From Garcia nutans (lineage: Eukaryota; Streptophyta; Magnoliopsida; Malpighiales; Euphorbiaceae): a DNA stretch of 64,000 bases. The stretch is taken from the NCBI GenBank assembly GCA_947685225.1, contig CANTUV010000033.1, forward strand, positions 56,583,001-56,647,000, in the 5' to 3' direction. A model generated the notes under the pieces. It was not told the DNA's origin. It worked only from the letters and a program-made list of their open reading frames with translations, and searched no databases. Position numbers and translations under genes: made by a program. Of this stretch, positions 56,728 to 64,000 are shown piece by piece; the first letter of the stretch is position 1, and every line of letters begins with the position of its first letter.

Positions 56728-59454
56728 TTAACCAAGCCACTGTTGAGCACGACGATCTCCGCTGCCGCCAACAGAATGCCGAATGCTGATTTTTTCAGTA
56801 GAATATTTTTGTTGAAGCCACTCAAAAGCAGTGACATCAAGTTTCCCATTCACTGATTTCCCTTGCTTTCTACGGGTTTGCTGTTCCCGAATTGAATTCC
56901 ACAGTTTCTCTATTGCATCCCTTTGTCGAGATGTGAATCTTGCAACATTATCGAATGCATGCTTCACCAATATGTCTATCACTGTTTGGCACCTGAAAAA
57001 GAAAACAGTTGCTTTCATTAATAAACAATCCACTATGATTAAGTGATCAGCCAGAGAAATAGATAGCATGGAGGCATAAGACTACCATGGAGTTTTATAA
57101 CGACGTGCAGCAATCTCTAAACAAATAATCAAGGCTTCTCTCTGACCTTTGAGGAATCTCCTATTCTCTTCCTCCTCTTCCTTCCTCATCTTGGCAATTG
57201 TATCTTTCTTTCCCTTTGCCTTTACATCTTTCTTTGCTGTACTCATAAAAGCATCAAGCCCGAATGGATCAGATTCATCCTTCTTATTTTCCTCAGATGA
57301 AGCACCTGAAGATAAGTCCTCCTTGTTTTTAGTGTCTTCATTGGCTATTCCTGTGTCATCTTTTAGGGCTGTAGCTTCTTCTATGTCATCATCCTCAGAT
57401 GCAACTGGAAGATTAGTTATGGCTTCTTTTATTTGTGTTGCTGTTTTTGAAAACTGCAAATCAGGTCCATAAAACAATTAATCTAAAAGATTTTCAGGCA
57501 AGATGCAAGTTCATATGGACATACTAGTTTTCATCCGAACTACAGAAAGAAAAGGGCAGAAACAAAATGTTATTAAAATCACAAGTTAGCTTTCGCAAAT
57601 TCTGGCAATGCTTTGCTGAAAGATCAGGCTGTTCCAGTAAAATTCATCACTACCAAAAGAAAATTTCAAATAATAAAAAGGGAGAAGATAAAAGTCAAGA
57701 CCAATTCAAACACGCTTAACCAGCCAAAGCATAAAAGTTGATGTCAACAAGTAAAATATTTTAGTCACGGATGTTTATATTTAAGCCTCAACATCACTCA
57801 ACCAACTGCTGCTTTCAATGGTTACCAACTATGAGTTACACGATCATTCAGCAGTGTCCATCTCACATGTTTAAAAGCATTATTTCCTTTAATTGGCATT
57901 AATAATACATGTTCTCATATAATATTTCAGAAAAGAGAGCTAGAATGGTCAGGGCTGTTAGAAATCGCACATCCTGGTAACAACACACCAATAAAATTCT
58001 TGGCATGAATGTCAATCCTTAAGCATGATTAATGGCAACAAGGTAATCCAAAATGCTAAAAATTATAAGGCATGCTCGAACTTAAAAACCTTGTTGCACA
58101 CACAGTAGAGTTCCCCTTCCATGCCATATGAAGAACGATATAGAAGCTATGATTCAGATACCCTAATGACAAAATTTAACACAAGTAAAATACCCACCAC
58201 AAAGCTATCGTCAGTGAATAAGTCATTTGCCACCACTGCCCTAATTGTCCATATAGCTAATCGATGCTTCTGCTTCTTACTAAGGCACTGCAAAAAGAAA
58301 ATATGTAAGCTAAAACCCTCAAAGTTGAAATCTTCCTCTATGAGATAAATTCATCTGCACTGAAAACAAACTACATACTCACTTCAGCAGCATCCTGCGC
58401 CACTGAGAACAAGGCATGATAATCTGCCCGCACAGAAGGATCAGTACAAGAGGTGGTTGAAGACATTGCAGCCTCAAGTATGGCAAAGAAATAGTCGCTA
58501 GTCCCTGGCTTTACAGTTCCAGCCTGCATTAATTGTATGCCAAGCTTAGAAGCCTTTGCAAACTTTGCAGGATTCTTGATGTGTGATGCTATCTTCTGCA
58601 TGGCCTCTATCACTTGCGCCCCTGAGGCATCTGTTGTTGTTTTAAACCTTAACCGCTTTTCTGATGCAATGGCCTTTGCAGGTACAGAGTCTGAGAATGA
58701 CAGGTAATATTTTATCTTCTATTGAACAAAATTTATGAGGCAAAAGATCAAATTTAAAATGCAAAACAAGAATTTTTTTTTAATATAAATGTTAAAATTT
58801 TCTGAGAAGCAATCTCAGGAAAAATGCACAATTTAAGTGGAATTTTGCATTTACAGGTCCTATAAAATTAAAAATCATAATGATTCAAAGCTTCTAAACA
58901 TTTACTTTCTTCTCCAATTATTATCTCAGAATATCAGTAGCTAAATATACTCTACCCTTTTACTGAAAATCACAAAAGCAAGTGAATGCAGAATAATACA
59001 ATTACACAAACCCTAAAAACGTCAAAAAAAACCCACTCTGATTCCCAATAAATCCCAGAAACTAAATAAAACTTAAAATTTGAATTAATTCTTAGTTTAA
59101 AGATGAGAAATTAAGATTTCCACTGAAAACCCTAATGCGAGTAACAGCCAAGTTTCTTTTTTTACTTTACAAAATAAAAAAGAGGACTCAGAAATAAAGA
59201 TTAAAAAGATGCAAATAATAGTAGGAGTACGAAGGGTTCCCAGATATACCTTCTTCACGGTCCGGGTTAGATTCAATTGGCTTGGGGCGCTTAAGGGCAC
59301 TTTTCAAAACTGGGATTGGAGCTGCTGGTGGTGGTGGTGATGGTGGTACCGGAGATGGTGCTCTGTTATTTGAAGTACTATCTTCCAGTTGTTCTTGATT
59401 TTGTTGATGTTGATTAGAAGGGGGTGGTAAGCCTTCGAATAGATTATCACCCAT
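56728..59454 (-). CDS. Conserved plant protein of unknown function, 411 residues, 5 exons
   Basis: Exons 59250-59454, 58383-58690, 58198-58287, 57086-57453 and 56728-56992 join in phase with GT-AG borders. I do not recognise the family. The N-terminus is Gln- and Pro-rich (PSPVPPSPPPPAAPIP) and followed by LKSALKRPKP. The middle is helical and Ala-rich (AMQKIASHIKNPAKFAKASK, then YHALFSVAQDAAE and KKQKHRLAIWTIRAVVANDL). An acidic linker DDDIEEATALKDD precedes DPFGLDAFMS and a Lys/Glu-rich coiled-coil-like segment (KKDTIAKMRKEEEEENRRFL). The C-terminus has RQRDAIEKLWNSIREQQTRR and ends GGSGDRRAQQWLG. No transmembrane segment or signal peptide. Composition suggests a nuclear or cytoplasmic adaptor; this is a guess. 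Intact. Confidence 0.85.
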
Positions 59455-59614
59455 TTTCTCTGCAACTATGGATTCTTGGGAATTCTCTTTCTCCAGGAAA
59501 AGAGGCTCAAACTTTTTTTTTTTTATTCTTTTTTACCATGGAAGAAGAAGATGGATGGTAATATAATGGGCTATATTGAGCCCACTTACAAAAGCTTATT
59601 TATTTGGGATCTTT

Positions 59615-59877
59615 TCAAAAATAACATAAAAAATAAAAATATTTTTAAATATTTTCTCTTCAAATTTAATTTCAAAAATATATTTTTTTATCTTTTAATT
59701 TTAAAAATACACCTTTTTTAAGATATATTTTTAATATATATCATATATTAAAGATATATTTTATTTTTAAAAATATATATTAAATATATATTTAGTATAT
59801 TAAATATATATTAAAATATAAGATATTTTTAAAAATAAAGTTAAAAAATTTATTATATAGTGTAATTTTTACTATTT
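59615..59877. repeat. Dispersed AT-rich repeat, family 1
   Basis: Inverse orientation of 28448-28700: it ends tatatagtgtaatttt where the other starts aaattacactatataa. Confidence 0.45.
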
Positions 59878-60029
59878 ATTTGAGCTAACTAAAAACATAT
59901 ATATATATATATATATATTAAATTACATTGTATATCTCAGGTAGATTTTCATATTTTAAGAATACCGAGCGTAAAATTATTTTGCATTTGTGCCAAGCGC
60001 AATAATATATTTTTCATTTTCAAAATTTT

Positions 60030-60810
60030 CAATGGTGTTTTTTCTTTTTTTTATTTATATATAAATATATTTATTTAAAAATAATTTTTTAATATCACAT
60101 TCTTAATATGCGCACAAAAAAAAATAAATATATATATAATATAAACATAACATATATAAAATATACATACAACAATATCCACCACATTTATCAAATATCT
60201 ATAAAAATATACATAATATTTTTAATATTTATTTTTAAAATTTATTATAGTTATAGCATTTATATAATATTCTCATAATATTTACACAATTTCTATATAA
60301 AATACACATAATTTAAATAATAACTATATAACATACGCACAATATCTATTAAACATCTGTAATATTTACTAAATATTTAATAAATATCTATGCATTATTT
60401 ATACAAAGAAATTAATATTTTTTAACTTTATTTTTTATATGTTTAATATGTGATTTTTTAAAAAAAATAATTTTAATAATTTTTATTAATATATTTTCAT
60501 ATCTTTATTTTTTAATATTTTTTTGAGTGCATTTTTATTATTTGTAATCAAATTTAAATTTATTTTATAAAAATTAATAAATTTTATATGTTGAAAAAAA
60601 TTTTAAATATTAATTTTTATTATTTTATTAAAATATTTTTATTTAACATTAAAATTTCATAAAAAATAAAATTTGAAGTAAAATAATGATTATAGTGAGA
60701 GAAAATATATTTAAAAAAATTATATTGATGAGATATTTTTAAAATTTTGCTTTAATTTTTTATAAAAGTATAAATATTTTTATTTTTTTATAATATTTTT
60801 AAAATAAAAA
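60030..60810. repeat. Dispersed AT-rich repeat, family 2
   Basis: Collinear with 36905-37650 over about 700 bases in the same orientation. Confidence 0.5.
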
Positions 60811-61491
60811 TTATTTTTTAAGTAGTTTATGGATGTCTCAATATTTTTAAAATTAAAAAGTTGAAAAAATGAGAATCTTGAAAAAATAACAGGAGTCTTA
60901 TTATTATTCCCACACCGTGATGATATTAATACATGGGAAGAAACATTTGTGTAACTAGGATGAATACGGAAAGAGGATAAAATTTTTAAATAAAAAAAAT
61001 TATAGATTTATATTTTATTTTATTTTTATATTAAAAATTTAATGTAAATAGTTAATATTTATATTTATATTTAATTTAATTTTTATATTAAATATTTAAA
61101 TATTAAAATTTTATAATTTTATTTTAATATTTAAAATTTACTTTAAAAAATTACACAATATATATATTTTTTAATAATATTTATATATATTTTAAAGATA
61201 TTTTAAAGAAAATATTTAAACTAATTTTTTATAAAAAATATTTAAATTAATTATTTTTTAATAAATTTACGTGATAGAATATTTTTATAAAATAATTAAT
61301 CTAATCACAAAATTTTAAATTCAATTTATAATTAAATTATAAAATAATTTTTAATGTCAATTTTAAAATATAAATTAAAAATAATTAAAGATAATAAATA
61401 TATAGAATAAATTTATCAATTTAATATATATTATAAATATTTAATAAATTATACTAATATATGTATATATATATATATATATAGCGAACTC

Positions 61492-61839
61492 ATAAATCCA
61501 CCACTGGAAAGAACCACATGAAAACTCTGCATAGTTAAGTTCTCATTTGATTTATGAATGATAAATCCACCACTGGAAAGAAACCACATGAAAACTCTGC
61601 ATAGTTAAGTTCTTATTTGATTTATGAATGATAAATCCACCACTGGAAAGAACCACATGAAAACTCTGCATAGTTAAGTTCTCATTTGATTTATGAATGA
61701 TAAATCCACCACTGGAAAGAAACCACATGAAAACTCTGCATAGTTAAGTTCTCATTTGATTTATGAATGATAAATCCACCACTGGAAAGAAACCACATGA
61801 AAACTCTGCATAGTTAAGTTCTCATTTGATTTATGAATG
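61492..61839. repeat. 70-bp minisatellite, five copies
   Basis: Five near-identical units of 69-70 bases starting ataaatccaccactggaaag, at 61492, 61561, 61631, 61700 and 61770. The units differ mainly by one A in a run (aagaac/aagaaac) and a single C/T change. A (TA)n run precedes the array. Confidence 0.95.
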
Positions 61840-64000
61840 AATGATGTAGCAAGAGTTGATTATCAAAACTCCTTAAATATCCACCCTATGATATATAATA
61901 AATTAGCAAGATGAAGACGATTTTTCATCGCTGTAAAATTATATGATTAATGGATCCATCTGTTAAAAACTTTCAAATCTAACACAGACTGAAGAGTCTA
62001 CTAGCGGAATTAAGCAAGGTTTGGGGAGCGTTATAATTTTATGATTGTTATAATTTTTTTTTTGAAGGCTTATAATTGTTACAATCAAATATTATAAAAC
62101 TCATTTTCTTTTGCTAAAAAATTATTAGTGAAAAACTGTTTTAACTTAATTAAAAATTTTAAATTCGATTATTTAGATAAACAGTTATATTAAAATTTAA
62201 TAAAAATAATCTTATCGTCTTTATAATTCTACTCGGCTCGACTCTAAAAAGGGTGATTTATAAAAAATAAAAAATAAAAATAAAATATTATAACTTTTTT
62301 TATTTTAAAAATAAAATATTATAGAACTTCTTTATGTCATATTGCCCAAAAATACAATAGTGGATTCCAGAAAGAGAAATAATATAATACAATTAGTGAA
62401 AAAAGCTAGGAACTTTTTATTGTCATAACTCTCGCTAAAATTACATATATAACTAAATAACTTTTATAATTTTACATAAAAAAAATTCAGCTAGAATAGC
62501 CGCAGGTGTATTTAATATAATCAATTATATATTCTTTTATAAAAATATATTAAAAAATGTCAAACTTATGGGTTACTTGGCCATGCTAATGAATGCAATA
62601 GTATAATATTTATTTATAATAAATAAATTTATAATATATTTTAAAATTTCTCAAAAAAATCAGATTTAAATCATTAATCTTTTAAAATATATGTATATTT
62701 ATAATATTATTGCGAGATAAATTCTCAGCCTAAAAAAATATATTAAGTTGAGAATCCTACACTATAAAAATCCTGGTTCTTCTGCTGGTAAGAGCCTCCT
62801 CATTCATCAATGATAGGGCTTCTAAACTCTTATCCATGGCAAAGAACAAAACCACCCAGAAAAAACTTCAACTTAGTGCTCCCTCAAATGATAACCTAAA
62901 TAGAAAAAAGTATTTAAATATAATTAAAGCACATATACAAAGTTTTCCAAACCCTTGAGTAGTTGATCATGAAAAACATGATATATATTTATAACATTCC
63001 CCATCTTTGAATTGAAAAGATGACAACAAATACAAGAATTAATCCATCATTTTCTGACTCTTACAATTGCTATATTGAATTAGCCAAATTTGCTTCACCA
63101 CTAATTTTTTGGCCTTTTCTTTGTCAAAATACTTCTCAATAACTTTTCTTTTATCTTTTTATGAAACTCTTCGTCAAATTAGCATAACTTCAATTAATTT
63201 CTGAATTATAATAAAATATTTTATTTGAAAAGTTTTGGAAACAATTACATTTTTTTTTAATTCCTTCCAGTATTAATAATATTATAGAAGTTGAACTTCC
63301 AAGTGAATGCTCAACTACCTTATGCCTGTGGAACCGGCTGGTTAGCTGTAAGTGATGTAAACATTTTGTTTCTTGTTTTTAATTTATTAATTTCATGTGA
63401 TGAGTTCAAGTCAATTCTATCTATCATTATTTATTAAAATTATCATACATTGTATGCACTCTCTAAAAGAAAGCTTTAAGACAACAACAAAAATAGGTTC
63501 AAAAAAAAAAAAGACAACAACAAAATAATTAAATTTCAATTAATTAATCATTAATTATATATCCAAAGAGGTTATAAAGTATTTAAGTTCCTCCACTTCC
63601 AGCCAAAAATATTAACAAGACTGAAATTAAGAATAAAAATTTCAAAGATGTTGGTTTGAATAATACTCTTGTCATTGTTAAATTCCAGTCTATTAAGTAT
63701 AAAATTTTAATTTAATTAATATAAAAACAACACTTTTAACTTTAATAGCTAGCTTTTAAAATCAATATTCCTAAATTTATATTAAATAATTTAACATGAT
63801 ATCAAAACAAAGCCTTTTTAATTTATATTAAAGAATTTAACTGTTGGTTTTCTTATTCCTGTAAATGTAAAAGAATATGAAAAATATAACCTTTTTTTTT
63901 TCAAGTTCTTTCATTTCTCACTTTCATATGAATTTTTATAATTATTTGATGAATTATGTATTTTTGTAGTATTATTTCTGCCAATTAAATTAATTGATCT
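61840..64000. other. AT-rich region to the window end
   Basis: No gene I can support. A 40-codon ORF at 62836-62958 (MAKNKTTQKKLQLSAPSNDN...) has no recognisable relatives or structure and is not called. Confidence 0.4.

Larger units (their letters stand above)
59455..61491. other. AT-rich region with two dispersed repeats
   Basis: Promoter side of the 411-residue gene, then family 1 repeat at 59615-59877 and family 2 at 60030-60810, then low-complexity AT DNA with (TA)n at 59899-59918 and 61463-61482. No gene. Confidence 0.45.

Noticed and set aside
62836..62958. 40-codon ORF starting MAKNKTTQKK
   Set aside because: No signal peptide, no relatives recognised, no supporting splice or promoter structure.

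Overview
This is AT-rich nuclear DNA from a flowering plant, most likely a eudicot. The evidence is intron-containing genes with GT-AG splice sites, a plant PP1 phosphatase (TOPP type), an AP2/ERF group IX factor, a PLS-class PPR protein with a DYW relic, a RuBisCO accumulation factor 1 (RAF1) relic, an Au-type SINE and plant RTE retroposons ending in (GTT)n. The species cannot be named from sequence alone.

Layout. 0-6.7 kb: a complete four-exon PP1 catalytic subunit gene on the minus strand. 8.5-9.1 kb: a 5'-truncated LINE fragment. 9.7-16.3 kb: a seven-exon ASCH-domain gene on the plus strand with perfect splice sites but three coding indels, and two RTE insertions in intron 1. 16.9-27.2 kb: a tandem array of six small secreted-peptide genes. 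Two encode proline-rich peptides. Four encode precursors whose C-terminus carries a conserved PPNAPP motif. Coding and upstream sequences were duplicated together and later hit by MITEs and a SINE. 29.6-35.8 kb: a full-length but dead RTE element with a perfect 19-bp target-site duplication, itself split by a 2.88-kb solo-LTR-like insertion just after its stop codon. 37.8-39.1 kb: an intact ERF gene on the minus strand with GCC-, W- and G-boxes upstream and a small hAT-like MITE behind it. 39-48.8 kb: AT-rich repeats, a GC-rich hAT-like element and a large foldback. 48.8-50.2 kb: RAF1 pseudogene. 50.8-52.7 kb: a single-exon cytosolic-type cyclophilin with one frameshift. 53.2-55.7 kb: a PPR protein whose DYW domain has decayed out of frame. 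56.7-59.5 kb: an intact five-exon conserved gene of unknown function. 59.5-64 kb: AT-rich DNA with a 70-bp minisatellite.

The genes do not form a pathway. The functional story is an intact housekeeping/regulatory set (PP1, ERF, PPR body, the 411-residue protein) beside several genes in decay (ASCH, RAF1, cyclophilin, DYW tail). The peptide array is the one locally amplified family and the best candidate for undescribed biology. All exon models were made by eye from reading frames, splice signals and remembered family conservation; no database search was run.
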